From NCBI GenBank assembly GCA_963734685.1, contig CAVTIC010000001.1, forward strand, positions 744,001-808,000: a DNA stretch of 64,000 nt, given 5' to 3'. The DNA is from JAOUEA01 sp963734685. Lineage in GTDB: Bacteria; Actinomycetota; UBA4738; HRBIN12. This document shows positions 1-8,006 of the stretch, piece by piece (within the stretch, counting starts at the first letter, position 1; each line of letters starts with the position of its first letter). The notes under the pieces are model-generated. The model saw nothing but the letters and a program-made list of their open reading frames with translations, was not told the origin of the DNA and did no database searches. The position numbers and the translations under genes were made by a program.

Positions 1-421
1 CTCGAGGCTCCGTGGGGGCGCGCCGGCGCGCTGGCGCTTGCGGTCGTTGCCGCGGTCTATGCGATCGGCGAGATGCCACGAGTGACGGCGACGGTGCCCC
101 AACTCCGCCGGCAGGTGCCCGACTGGTGGCGGACCTTCTTCGCGTGGCCGATCTCGGCCATGCTCTACGGCGCCGGACTCGGCGTCGGGTTCTTCACGTA
201 CCTCGCGCACGGCACGCTCGTGGCCGTCTCGTTCGGGGCGTTCGCCTCCGGGCACCCACTCATCGGGGCGATCGTCGTGGGTCCGTTCGGGCTCGCTCGT
301 GGTCTGTCGGCAGCTACTGCGGCGCACGTGCGCACCCAGCGAGACTCGCAGCGCCTCGTGGACCGGTTGGTGTCGTCGCCGGAGCGGCCACGCTCGATCG
401 CGAACGGGCGTCGGGCTGGTG
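1..421 (+). pseudogene. Multi-span membrane protein, 5' end outside the window, frame broken near 410
   Basis: The reading frame enters from the left edge and encodes hydrophobic stretches typical of an integral membrane protein (about bases 25-65, 130-240 and 250-300), followed by a basic, polar stretch. The frame stays open to 774, but after about base 405 it turns into Arg-rich sequence typical of GC-rich noise. At the same point the +2 frame begins another membrane segment (GVGLVIVTVLAVALAV) that leads into a MauE-like domain. The simplest reading is one gene with a one- or two-base indel near 404-416; two overlapping genes are the alternative. I do not recognise the N-terminal family with confidence; it looks loosely like a CcdA-type protein. 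Confidence 0.5.
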
Positions 422-994
422 ATCGTGACCGTGCTCGCCGTCGCTCTGGCCGTGAGGGTCGACGACGGGTGGGTGTCGTTCGCCGCGGCTGTGCTCGCCG
501 TCGCGTTCGCCTGGGCTGCCCTCTCCAAGGCGACGGGCTGGGAGACGTGGCGCCGCACCCTCGCCGAGCACAGGCTGCCGCGATGGGTCGAGTCGCTCGC
601 TACCTGGGCCGTGCCCATCCTCGAGGCGCTCGTGCCCGTCCTGGTGGTCTCGGGGCTGGCGCGAGCAGCCGCCATCGTGGCGCTGGTGCTCCTGGCGTCG
701 TTCACGGCGGAGGCGGTGCGTGCCTGGCGCCGATACGGTTCCCGGGTGCCCTGTGGGTGTTTCGGAGGCCGTGACGCGGTCCCGCCTGGGACGCTCCTGC
801 TCCGGAACGCGGCGCTCGCCGGACTCGCCGCTCTCGTCTTCGTGCGATCGAACGGGGGCGCCGTCGTCTCGTGGCCCGGGATGCCTGGTCCCGGTGAGAT
901 CCTGCCGATGGTGTTGGCCACGGCCGGGGTCGGCGTGGCAGGCTTCACGGCGTGGACGGCGATCCGGTGGCTCGGTCGAGGCGCGCGCACGTGA
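419..994 (+). CDS. MauE/DoxX-like membrane protein
   Basis: This four-to-five helix membrane protein resembles the MauE family: a first helix ending in an Ala-Ala-Leu-Ser-Lys segment, a mid helix with a Glu in a Pro-rich context (VPILEALVPVLVV), then a polar loop with the diagnostic PCGCFG motif near base 750, and two more helices. MauE-like proteins are thought to help electron transfer or disulfide handling for periplasmic redox proteins, but the role here is unknown. The GTG at 419 is only the first start after the frame break; there is no good ribosome site, so this is probably the C-terminal half of the upstream gene. Its stop overlaps the next start as GTGA. Confidence 0.65.
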   Translation: MIVTVLAVALAVRVDDGWVSFAAAVLAVAFAWAALSKATGWETWRRTLAEHRLPRWVESLATWAVPILEALVPVLVVSGLARAAAIVALVLLASFTAEAVRAWRRYGSRVPCGCFGGRDAVPPGTLLLRNAALAGLAALVFVRSNGGAVVSWPGMPGPGEILPMVLATAGVGVAGFTAWTAIRWLGRGART

Positions 995-1620
995 GGCGCG
1001 GGGCGACGCGCGCGCACGTGAGGCGCAGCGTGCTTCTGCACTCGGCGACCCCGTTCCTGATCGCGGTGGTCATCGCCGGCCTCGCCGTCGTCGCCCTGGC
1101 CGGCCCCCGCTTCCACAGCGACGTCAACGATCCGAACGACACGCGCGGACTGCTCGACGTGCGCACGGTTCGGCTCGACCACGAGGGCGGGACCGAGTTC
1201 ACGGTGATCACCTTCGCGAGCTGGACGGCGCCGACCTTGTGGGACCGCGGCAACGCGTTTGTCTTCCTCGACACCGAGGGCGGCGCGGCAGCGGAGTACT
1301 TCGCGCTGGTTCGCAGCCTCGGTCCCGAGCTGGAGGCGTCGCTGTGGCGCGCACGCTACGACCGGGCCGACCGGTTCATCCGCAAGATCGGCGTGCGCCG
1401 CAAGAGCGGCGAGGGCGTGTCGGTCGCGGTGCCGATCAAGGCGCTGAAGTTCGGCCGTTCCCGAACGGCGTACTTCTGGTGGGCGTCCACGACGTTCACC
1501 GGGGCCGTCTGCCGCCGCACGTGCATCGACCGGATCCCCAACGACGGGTCGGTGGAGCAATGGCGACCGGGCATGTCGCCCACACCCACGCCGAGCCCGA
1601 GCTCGTCACCGAGCCGGTGA
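991..1620 (+). CDS. Membrane-anchored or secreted protein of unknown function
   Basis: The product is a 209-residue protein with one N-terminal membrane segment (about residues 15-35, ATPFLIAVVIAGLAVVALAG) and an extracytoplasmic remainder that ends in a Ser/Pro/Thr-rich tail. It contains a CRRTC pair near the C-terminus and a Trp-rich stretch (YFWWAS). The start overlaps the stop of the MauE-like gene by four bases (GTGA), so the two are translationally coupled and may act together, for example in envelope redox chemistry; this is inference. A second in-frame GTG lies at 1018, within a 27-base-period direct repeat, so the exact start is uncertain. No family recognised. Confidence 0.7.
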   Translation: MRRGATRAHVRRSVLLHSATPFLIAVVIAGLAVVALAGPRFHSDVNDPNDTRGLLDVRTVRLDHEGGTEFTVITFASWTAPTLWDRGNAFVFLDTEGGAAAEYFALVRSLGPELEASLWRARYDRADRFIRKIGVRRKSGEGVSVAVPIKALKFGRSRTAYFWWASTTFTGAVCRRTCIDRIPNDGSVEQWRPGMSPTPTPSPSSSPSR

Positions 1621-1624
1621 GGCT

Positions 1625-1739
1625 CGGTCCGACCGGTGGAGCGTCGTGCGCCTCTCGGAAGTCTTGGATCGCGTACCACTCATGGATCCGCGCGGACATC
1701 ATGAGCCGACGCGCGGGAGATCGAGGCCCGGTCGGACCG
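1625..1739. repeat. Widely spaced 12-bp inverted repeat between convergent genes
   Basis: The arms are CGGTCCGACCGG at 1625-1636 and its exact complement at 1728-1739, separated by 91 bases. The element fills most of the gap between the stop of the anchored protein (1620) and the stop of the minus-strand gene ending at 1765. A bidirectional terminator is possible, but the spacing is long. Confidence 0.4.
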
Positions 1740-1764
1740 TCCATCCGATCGCCGTCGATGCGGT

Positions 1765-2193
1765 CTACAGGTACTTGTTCTCGATCTCAGCGAAGAAGGC
1801 CTCGGAGAGGAGCCGGAAGTCGGCCACGGTCAACTCGATCTTGTCGCCGACGTCGTGTTGCAGGATCGACGTGGCCGGCTTCATCTTGATCTGCTTGTCG
1901 GCCGTCATGACGCCGTCGTGATGCATGATCGCGTTGCAGAGGACCCGGACCTCGTTGAGTGGATTGCCGTCCTTCAGCTCCATCGTCCTGCTGCGGTGAC
2001 CGAAGTAGTGATCCAAGGCCAGCACCATGTGGTTGAAGAACAGCGGTTCGAACGTGCCGATCGCGGCGTCGAGCCGGCTGTTGTCGACTTCCTTCGCTGC
2101 GCTCGTCGCCTCTTCGTACGCGGTGACCTGCCGTTCGACCTTCTCGCGGCATGCGTCGACATACGTCTGCTCGTAGTGAGCGATAGAGAGCAT
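1765..2193 (-). CDS. Uncharacterised 142-residue protein coupled to an ECF sigma factor
   Basis: A soluble, acidic protein with no signal peptide or membrane segment. It contains a His-rich centre (NHMVLALDHYFGHR) and a second patch around CNAIMHH that could bind a metal; this is only a suggestion from composition. I have a recollection of similar proteins in other actinobacteria but no named family or function. Its ATG overlaps the stop of the sigma factor gene as TGATG, so it is the third gene of a YCII-sigma-unknown operon and is likely made together with the sigma factor. It ends 144 bases from the convergent gene. Confidence 0.75.
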   Translation of the reverse strand: MLSIAHYEQTYVDACREKVERQVTAYEEATSAAKEVDNSRLDAAIGTFEPLFFNHMVLALDHYFGHRSRTMELKDGNPLNEVRVLCNAIMHHDGVMTADKQIKMKPATSILQHDVGDKIELTVADFRLLSEAFFAEIENKYL

Positions 2194-3398
2194 CAGACCT
2201 CCCGTGGTGTCGTATCGCCGAGCTCCGCCAGCCGGCGTTCGACGAGCCGCCGCTCGGCATCGTCGTGGGTCAGATCCAGCGCGCGCTCGAGTGCATGGCG
2301 AGCATCGTCGGTACGACCGAGACGCCGCAGCAGCTCCCCCCGCGTTGAGTGCAGGTAGCGATAGTCCTCGAGGGCGAGGCGATCGACGATCGCGAGTCCC
2401 GCCTCTGGACCCTGCGCCTCGGCGACCGCGACGGCCCGGTTCAGCTCGACGACCGGCGAGTCTGTGAGGCGGGCGAGCTCGCCGTATAGGGCGGCGATCT
2501 GGGGCCAGTCGCGCTGCTCGGCGGCGTGCAGGGACGCGATCGCCGCCTGCACGACGTAGGGACCGCGGCCGAGCAGCGCCAGGGCTCGGTCGAGCACAGC
2601 CCGTCCCTCGACGATCTGCGCGGTGTCCCAGCTCGAGCGGTCCTGGTCGGGGAGGAGCACCAGCTGGCCGTCCCGGAACCGTGCCTCGCGACGGGCGTCG
2701 AGCAGCAGCATCATCGCCAGCAGGCCGTGTACCTCCGGCTCGTCGGGCATCAGCTCGGCGAGTGCACGCCCGAGCCGGAGCGCCTCGGTCGCCAGCTCGC
2801 CGCGGGTGGGCGGGACCGAGTAGCCCTCGTTGAAGATCAGGTAGACGACCGCCAGCACGGCGACGAGCCGATCCGGCAGCAGGTGGTCGGGCGGCACCCG
2901 GAACGGGATCCCGGCGGCCTTGATCTTGCGCTTCGCACGCACGAGCCGTTGTGCCATCGTCGCCTCGGGGACCAGGAACGCGCGGGCGATCTCGACGGTG
3001 GTGAGGCCGCCGAGGGTCCGCAGGGTGAGCGCGACCTGCGCATCGAGCGCGAGCGCCGGGTGACAGCACGTGAAGATGAGCTCGAGTCGCTCGTCCGGAT
3101 AGGGCGTGGTGTTCACCTCATCCTCCGCCGCCTCCGGCACCCGAAGCAGTCGGGTCTTCGCCGCCAAAGTGCGATCGCGGCGGATACGATCGATCGCCCG
3201 GTTCCGCGCAGTCGTGACCAGCCAGACGCCAGGATTGGTGGGGATCCCGTCGCGTGGCCAGCGTTCCGCTGCGATCGCGAAGGCTTCCTGCGCGGCTTCC
3301 TCGGCGAGGTCGAAGTCGCCGAGGTAGCCGATCAGTGCAGCGAGGACACGTCCCCACTGATCGCGGAAGACCTGGTCGAGCTCGAGCGTCGCTACCAC
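2193..3398 (-). CDS. ECF42-type RNA polymerase sigma factor
   Basis: The 401-residue protein has a sigma-70 region 2 (residues 1-75, DLAEEAAQEAFAIAAERWP, then NPGVWLVTTARNRAIDRIRR), a region 4 helix-turn-helix (LTTVEIARAFLVPEATMAQRL) and a long C-terminal extension of about 220 residues with TPR-like helices. This architecture is that of the ECF42 group, which is known to be linked to DGPF/YCII proteins, exactly as seen here. The start is a GTG that overlaps the last codons of the YCII gene by seven bases. No anti-sigma factor is adjacent, which fits the group, where the C-terminal extension is thought to control activity. Target promoters cannot be told from this window. Confidence 0.9.
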   Translation of the reverse strand: MVATLELDQVFRDQWGRVLAALIGYLGDFDLAEEAAQEAFAIAAERWPRDGIPTNPGVWLVTTARNRAIDRIRRDRTLAAKTRLLRVPEAAEDEVNTTPYPDERLELIFTCCHPALALDAQVALTLRTLGGLTTVEIARAFLVPEATMAQRLVRAKRKIKAAGIPFRVPPDHLLPDRLVAVLAVVYLIFNEGYSVPPTRGELATEALRLGRALAELMPDEPEVHGLLAMMLLLDARREARFRDGQLVLLPDQDRSSWDTAQIVEGRAVLDRALALLGRGPYVVQAAIASLHAAEQRDWPQIAALYGELARLTDSPVVELNRAVAVAEAQGPEAGLAIVDRLALEDYRYLHSTRGELLRRLGRTDDARHALERALDLTHDDAERRLVERRLAELGDTTPREV

Positions 3399-3751
3399 TC
3401 CACGATCGGGCGTACCTCGACCGCACCGCCCAGGCGGGCCGCCGGCACACGCGAAGCCAGCTCGATCGCGGCGTCGAGGTCGTCGGCCTCGAACAGCAGG
3501 TAGCCACCGATCGACTCCTTGATCTCGACGAACGGACCGTCGGTGGTCAGCGTCGTGCCGTCGTGCACCCGGACGGTGGTTGCCGTCTCGGGAGCGTCCA
3601 GCTGTTGGCCCGGGCTGACGCCGGGCGTCTGGCTGATCGCCTGGTAGTCGGCGTAGACCGCCTGCTGTTCGTCTTCGGACAAGGTCGCCCACGCCTCGGG
3701 CGACCGGGGTGTCGGGGCATCGCCCTGATGGATCAACAGCATGTACTGCAT
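3392..3751 (-). CDS. YCII (DGPF) domain protein
   Basis: A 119-residue YCII-family protein with the hallmark TDGPFVEIKESIGGYLLFE segment near residue 70 that names the DGPF group. The start is fixed by a strong purine-rich ribosome site (repeated GAGG between 3755 and 3768) just upstream of the ATG. It is the first gene of the operon with the ECF42 sigma factor. YCII proteins have a ferredoxin-like fold and some are dehydrochlorinase-like enzymes, but the role of the sigma-linked ones is not established; a sensor or regulator of the sigma factor is a reasonable guess. Confidence 0.9.
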   Translation of the reverse strand: MQYMLLIHQGDAPTPRSPEAWATLSEDEQQAVYADYQAISQTPGVSPGQQLDAPETATTVRVHDGTTLTTDGPFVEIKESIGGYLLFEADDLDAAIELASRVPAARLGGAVEVRPIVEW

Positions 3752-3971
3752 CGCTCCTCCTCCTCCTCGGGATGGTCGCGCATAAGACGAACGGGGATCG
3801 ACGAAATCGACAGCTTTCGCGCCAGACGGCGGACGATCTGCTTCGATCTCGCCTTCAGCAGGATAGGGGCAACCGGAGCTCGCCCCGGTGGTGCACCGTG
3901 GCGACTCCCGAGTGGAATGATTCCCTGAGGATGATCCCTTGAAGGGGTATCTCTCGGGAAAGGGGATCGGC

Positions 3972-4337
3972 ATGGCCGCACCGACCAGCGTCGAAGACTA
4001 CCTTGCCGCCCTCCCGGAGGGATCGCGTGCCGCCCTGGAGAAGCTCCGGAAGACGATCAGGGCCGCCGCGCCCGAGGCGACCGAGACGATCAGCTACCAG
4101 ATGCCGGCGTTCAAGGACCATGGTCGATTCCTCGTGTCATACGCCGCGTTCAAGGACCATTGCAGCCTCTTCCCCGCGAGCAAGGCGGTCATCGAGGCGC
4201 TCGGGGAAGAGTTGAAGCCCTACTTCACGGGGAAGGGAACGATCCGCTTCCAGGCAGACAAGCCCCTGCCCGCCGCACTCGTGAGGAAGATCGTCCAGGT
4301 GCGGATCGTGGAGAACGCTGAACGCGGCAGTGCGTGA
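3972..4337 (+). CDS. DUF1801/YdhG-like protein
   Basis: The 121-residue protein starts with the family pattern SVEDYLAALPEGSRAALEKLR and has the conserved ETISYQMPAF segment, with the C-terminal FQADKPLPAALVRKIVQVR region. These mark the DUF1801 family, whose Bacillus member YdhG/FraH-like proteins have been described as iron chaperones; the function here is unproven. The ATG at 3972 was preferred over the upstream in-frame ATG at 3939 because AAGGGG lies at the right distance and the homology begins here. It is divergent from the YCII operon across a 220-base gap in which I see no clear promoter. Confidence 0.85.
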   Translation: MAAPTSVEDYLAALPEGSRAALEKLRKTIRAAAPEATETISYQMPAFKDHGRFLVSYAAFKDHCSLFPASKAVIEALGEELKPYFTGKGTIRFQADKPLPAALVRKIVQVRIVENAERGSA

Positions 4338-4399
4338 CGCGGATCTCGCGCCTCGCGCCGAGTGGGTGGAGGCGTCGGTACACTCGGGACGCGGGGACG

Positions 4400-4475
4400 G
4401 GGGACGTAGCTCAGTTGGTAGAGCGCCGGCTTTGCAAGCCGGAGGTCGCCGGTTCGATCCCGGTCGTCTCCACCA
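4400..4475 (+). tRNA. alaT: tRNA-Ala (anticodon UGC)
   Basis: A complete 76-base cloverleaf. The acceptor arms GGGGACG (4400-4406) and CGTCTCC (4465-4471) pair with a G3-U70 wobble, the identity element of alanine tRNAs. The anticodon stem CCGGC/GCCGG closes the loop TTTGCAA with anticodon TGC at 4433-4435, the T arm GGTTCGATCC is present, and CCA is encoded at 4473-4475. In Mycobacterium the same tRNA lies near gyrA on the crgA side of the origin, which is relevant because crgA is also in this window. Confidence 0.97.
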
Positions 4476-4538
4476 CGTTCCATCACGCTCGGCTTACGAT
4501 CGCCTCGCACACCACTCCCACCCGAGCAGGAGACCCGC

Positions 4539-5294
4539 GTGTCACGACAGATGCTGAACGAGAAGACGTTCCAGAACGTGCCGCACCTGGAACCGATCGC
4601 GATCCCCGGTCGTCCCGACGTGGCGCCGAAGGTCATGACGCTGAACGGCACGATCTGGCGCGCCGCGTTCCTGCTGGTGCTTGCGATCGCCAGCGCAGCG
4701 TACGGCTGGTCCTTCGGCGGCGAGATCAGCGGCACCGTGACCACGATCATGATGGTCGGGCTGCTCGGGCTCGTCGTGCTGTCGCTCGTGACGGCCTTCA
4801 AGCCCCAGATCGCACCGTTCACCGGACCGCTCTACTCGGTGGTGATGGGCTTCTGGGCCGGCGTGATCTCGTTCGGGTATGAGCAGGAATTCGACGGGAT
4901 CGTGTTGCAGGCGGTCTTCGCGACCTTCGCCGTGTTCGCGGGAGCGCTGTTCCTGTACGGATCGCGCATCGTCAAGGTGACGAAGAAGTTCGTCGCGGTC
5001 GTGATGATGGCGACGCTCGGCATCCTGCTGATGTACGTCGTGGCGATCGTGCTGGGTCTGTTCGGCGTCGAGCTGGGGTTCATCAACGATCCCACACCGC
5101 TCGGCATCGCGGTGAGCGTGGGTATCTGCATCGTGGCGGCGCTGAACCTGTTCGTCGACTTCTACTTCATCGAGGAGGGTGCGAAGGCCGGTGCGCCTAC
5201 GTACATGTCGTGGTACAGCGCTTTCGGTCTGATCGCGACACTGATCTGGCTCTACCTCGAGATCCTGCGGTTGTTGGGGAAGGTGCGCAGCTGA
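4539..5294 (+). CDS. Bax inhibitor-1/YccA family membrane protein
   Basis: A 251-residue protein with a short polar N-terminus and about seven predicted membrane helices (first at residues 43-60). It matches the actinobacterial Bax1-I family: ALNLFVDFYFIEEGAKAGAP near the C-terminus and the last helix with WYSAFGLIATLIWLYLEILRLL are typical. Members are related to TMBIM calcium-leak proteins, but no physiological role is established in bacteria. The GTG start follows a CAGGAG ribosome site at about 4527-4532. It sits 63 bases after tRNA-Ala and two bases before the next start, so the next gene is probably cotranscribed. Confidence 0.9.
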   Translation: MSRQMLNEKTFQNVPHLEPIAIPGRPDVAPKVMTLNGTIWRAAFLLVLAIASAAYGWSFGGEISGTVTTIMMVGLLGLVVLSLVTAFKPQIAPFTGPLYSVVMGFWAGVISFGYEQEFDGIVLQAVFATFAVFAGALFLYGSRIVKVTKKFVAVVMMATLGILLMYVVAIVLGLFGVELGFINDPTPLGIAVSVGICIVAALNLFVDFYFIEEGAKAGAPTYMSWYSAFGLIATLIWLYLEILRLLGKVRS

Positions 5295-5296
5295 CG

Positions 5297-5953
5297 ATGT
5301 CGCGGCGTCTCGTCGTCCTCGCGCTGGTCACCGCAGGGCTCGCGGTGTGGGGGGCCCCGGCGGGGGCCGGCGCTCCCGAATACGAGTCGCGCATCTCGCC
5401 GATCGGTCCTGGCACCCGCGAGCTGATGACCGGGCGATCGTGGCGCCCCGGGTGTCCGGTGGGATTCGACGATCTGCGGCTCGTACGCGTGATCTACTGG
5501 GGGTTCGATCGCCGAGCGCATTCCGGGCGCATGGTCGTTCACCGCTGGTACGCCGACGACATCGCTCAGGTCTTCCATCGCCTCTACGACGACCGTTTCC
5601 CGATCCGACGTATGCGGCTCGTCGATCATTACGGCGCCGACGACATGCGGTCGATGGTGGCGAACAACACGTCGGTGTTCAACTGCCGGTGGCGAGCCGG
5701 GGTGTGCTGCCGTTGGTCGCAGCACGCGTACGGCAGAGCGCTCGACCTGAACCCGGTGCAGAACCCGTTCGTGTGGAGCGGCGGCGTCTCACCGCCCGCG
5801 GGCGAGCGCTACCTCGACCGCTCGGATCATCGCCGCGGCATGGTCCTTCGACGCGACGGGGTCTGGTGGGCGTTCCACGCGGTGGGGTGGGAGTGGGGAG
5901 GCGATTGGACCGGGGAGAAGGACTACCAGCACTTCTCGGTCAACGGTCGATGA
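5297..5953 (+). CDS. Secreted M15-family D-alanyl-D-alanine carboxypeptidase-like protein
   Basis: The 218-residue product begins with a signal peptide (MSRRLVVLALVTAGLAVWG, cleavage near AGA-GAP). The mature part carries the zinc-site pattern of the VanY-like M15 peptidases: SQHAYGRALDLNP supplies His and Asp, and the C-terminal DYQHF supplies the second His, with a Trp-rich stretch between. Such enzymes cleave D-Ala-D-Ala or peptide cross-links of peptidoglycan outside the cell. Its ATG lies two bases after the stop of the Bax-inhibitor-like gene. The convergent neighbour is an M23 endopeptidase, so two secreted cell-wall hydrolases meet tail to tail. Confidence 0.88.
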   Translation: MSRRLVVLALVTAGLAVWGAPAGAGAPEYESRISPIGPGTRELMTGRSWRPGCPVGFDDLRLVRVIYWGFDRRAHSGRMVVHRWYADDIAQVFHRLYDDRFPIRRMRLVDHYGADDMRSMVANNTSVFNCRWRAGVCCRWSQHAYGRALDLNPVQNPFVWSGGVSPPAGERYLDRSDHRRGMVLRRDGVWWAFHAVGWEWGGDWTGEKDYQHFSVNGR

Positions 5954-5995
5954 TCATGGCCGGGCTCGGTGCGACCTGCGGGCCCGAACCGTCGT

Positions 5996-6796
5996 TCATG
6001 AGCCGTCGCAGCTGACGCTGAGGTAGGGGTACGGATCGACGGCCACGCCGTTGCCCGGATGCCATTCGAAGTGGTCGTGTGCGCTCGTCGCGTCGCCGGT
6101 CGCCCCCACATAGCCGATGACCGCGCCAGCCTCCACCTCTCCGAGGGTGCCATAGGAGGAGAGATGGGCGTTGTACACGTATCCCCTGGCCCCCTGCACC
6201 CGGACCTCCAAGCCGCCCAGCACGCTCGACGACGCGGATGCGTAGCCGTCGAACGGAGCCACGATCGGGGTGCCCGAGTAGGCCGCGATGTCGTTGCCCA
6301 TGTGCTGGTGGATGGGCACGCCCGGCAGCCGCACGGTGATGCCGAAGTTGTCGGCCACCGAGTTCCACCCCCGGATCGGGCAATACCGGAAGATGCCCCA
6401 GGTATCGAGCCACGCGTCGATCGATCGCATGCGAGCATTGAGGACCCGAACGCGCCGCTGCACGAAGGGTCCGGACGCTTCGAGCCGCTTCCTCGCGAGC
6501 CACCGCTGCTTCCGAAGCTCCCGTTGCAGGTGGCGGTAGCGCGATGGGTTCGCGCCCGCGCCCGGGCCGGGGATGCTCTCCAGTTGGCGTGTCGACCGCG
6601 CGATATCGGCGCGCATCGCTGCGACCGTTCGCCAACGAGCCTCGCGGACCTCGCGCACCGTTCGAACGATGCGAGCCCGCTGGTGGAGCTGCCCCTCGAG
6701 TGCGGACCGGCCCTGCGCGGGTGCCGCGGTGCTCAGGGTCGCCGCCGCGAGGGCAACGGCCACGACGATATGACGGGTGCGCCGGGGGGAAGTCAT
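5996..6796 (-). CDS. Secreted M23 (LytM-type) peptidase with N-terminal coiled coil
   Basis: A 266-residue protein with a signal peptide (cleaved near APAQG-RS), an Arg-rich helical, probably coiled-coil region (residues 30-120), and a C-terminal LytM domain. The zinc motifs are visible: HMGND in the first site, HLSSYG in the loop, and AHDHF in the HxH motif. All catalytic positions appear intact, so it is likely an active peptidoglycan endopeptidase rather than an EnvC/NlpD-type degenerate activator. The start ATG was chosen because the signal peptide begins there. It faces the M15 gene with 42 bases between stops. Confidence 0.87.
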   Translation of the reverse strand: MTSPRRTRHIVVAVALAAATLSTAAPAQGRSALEGQLHQRARIVRTVREVREARWRTVAAMRADIARSTRQLESIPGPGAGANPSRYRHLQRELRKQRWLARKRLEASGPFVQRRVRVLNARMRSIDAWLDTWGIFRYCPIRGWNSVADNFGITVRLPGVPIHQHMGNDIAAYSGTPIVAPFDGYASASSSVLGGLEVRVQGARGYVYNAHLSSYGTLGEVEAGAVIGYVGATGDATSAHDHFEWHPGNGVAVDPYPYLSVSCDGS

Positions 6797-6970
6797 GGGG
6801 GGCTGGTTGTCCTTCGGATGCTGTACTCCGGTCGGGTATCGGACGGTTGGCCCACAACCTTGAGGCGACGACCAGAGGGGTTCCGTGACGGAGGTCACGG
6901 GACGACGCGGGTTGCCCGCGAACGCGCGCCGATCGTGAGGACGGGCTGAACCACGACCCCCGATCGGCCG

Positions 6971-7369
6971 ATGATGCGTGGCATGGGGCCCGATCGAGAC
7001 GATGTGTCGATCGCAGAGATCGAACGAGAGCGAGACGCCGCGATCGCGCGGGCGCGCGACGCGGAAGAACGCGAACGACTGGCACTGGACCGCCTGCACG
7101 CGCTCGCCCCGCTCGAGGCGAGGATCGAGGCGGCAGAGCGTCGTGCCCTCGACGCCGAGCGCCGCCTCGAGGAGATCGCGGCCCAGGTGTCGCCCCTCGC
7201 GGAGGCTTCGCCCGCCCCCGCCGAGCCCTCAAGCTCGAGCGAGCGGTCCGAGCCGAGCGAGCCCGAGGCTCCCGGCGAGCCGGATGCCACGGCACGCCAC
7301 ACGGCGGATCTCCGGGCTCGTCTCGCCAGGACCGCTGCGCGGAAGAAGCCGACGCGATCGCCAGATTAG
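6971..7369 (+). CDS. Coiled-coil protein of unknown function
   Basis: A 132-residue, highly charged protein. Residues 10-70 form an uninterrupted heptad-like helix rich in Ala, Arg and Glu; a Pro/Ser/Glu-rich linker follows (residues 75-108), then a short basic tail. No signal peptide or membrane segment. Several closely spaced ATGs (6971, 6974, 6983) make the start uncertain. I recognise no family; low-complexity coiled coils like this carry little homology information. The frame is convincing because the opposite strand and other frames give only Ser/Arg noise. Confidence 0.6.
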   Translation: MMRGMGPDRDDVSIAEIERERDAAIARARDAEERERLALDRLHALAPLEARIEAAERRALDAERRLEEIAAQVSPLAEASPAPAEPSSSSERSEPSEPEAPGEPDATARHTADLRARLARTAARKKPTRSPD

Positions 7370-7430
7370 GCCTCACCACGAAGGAACAGCCGGCTCGACG
7401 CGATCCTGGGGCGGGCTGAGCCGATCGGCG

Positions 7431-8006
7431 TCAGAACGCCAGCGTGTCGACCGCGTAGACGCCGAGCAACCGTTGACCGAGCTCGTCGGCGGGCAGCACG
7501 GCCTTCGGCGCCATGCCGCTGCGTCGAGCCACACCCAGATGGTCTTCGCACAGCGGGATCAGCTCGTCGCGGGGGAACCACCCGACGTGCACCGGATCAG
7601 CGCCGCGGGCCGCTGCCTTCCAGAAGCAGAACTGGCAGATCAGCCGCAACCGCTGTGGGTAGGCGTATTGCGCGCGGAACCCGTGCTCGTGCTCGACCAC
7701 CCGTCCCCACAGAGACACACGCCCCAGCACGGCCGGACATCTGGTCTTGCGCAGGATCTCGAGATCGTGCGTGCCGTGGAGCCCGCAGGTGCACGTCGGT
7801 TCGGGCGCCTCGTGCAGCCGCGACGTGCGACACGATGCTTCGACGACCTCTCGCGGTCGCCATGTCTTGGCCCGCTTCGCGACCGGGCGAAGCAACAGTC
7901 CGGTACCGTCTCGTCGCCCCGTGAGCGCCCAGGCGCGCCACGCCGACACCGGCTCGGAGGCGACCTCGATCTCGAGGTGCGTCCGCGTGGCAGTGCGCCC
8001 GGTCAT
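7431..8006 (-). CDS. Uncharacterised Cys-rich, probably metal-binding protein
   Basis: A 191-residue soluble protein. It has a CTCGLHG motif near residue 82, a VLGRVSLWGRVVEHEHGFRA segment and a later CQFCF pair with ED/H residues, which together look like a structural zinc or iron-sulfur site. I have seen the pattern of a W-rich N-terminus followed by C-x-C-G and 'GRV-LWG-VVEHE-GYRA-YAYP' in hypothetical proteins of actinobacteria, but I know of no function. Its ATG overlaps the stop of the preceding small gene by four bases (ATGA), so the pair forms an operon. Confidence 0.75.
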   Translation of the reverse strand: MTGRTATRTHLEIEVASEPVSAWRAWALTGRRDGTGLLLRPVAKRAKTWRPREVVEASCRTSRLHEAPEPTCTCGLHGTHDLEILRKTRCPAVLGRVSLWGRVVEHEHGFRAQYAYPQRLRLICQFCFWKAAARGADPVHVGWFPRDELIPLCEDHLGVARRSGMAPKAVLPADELGQRLLGVYAVDTLAF

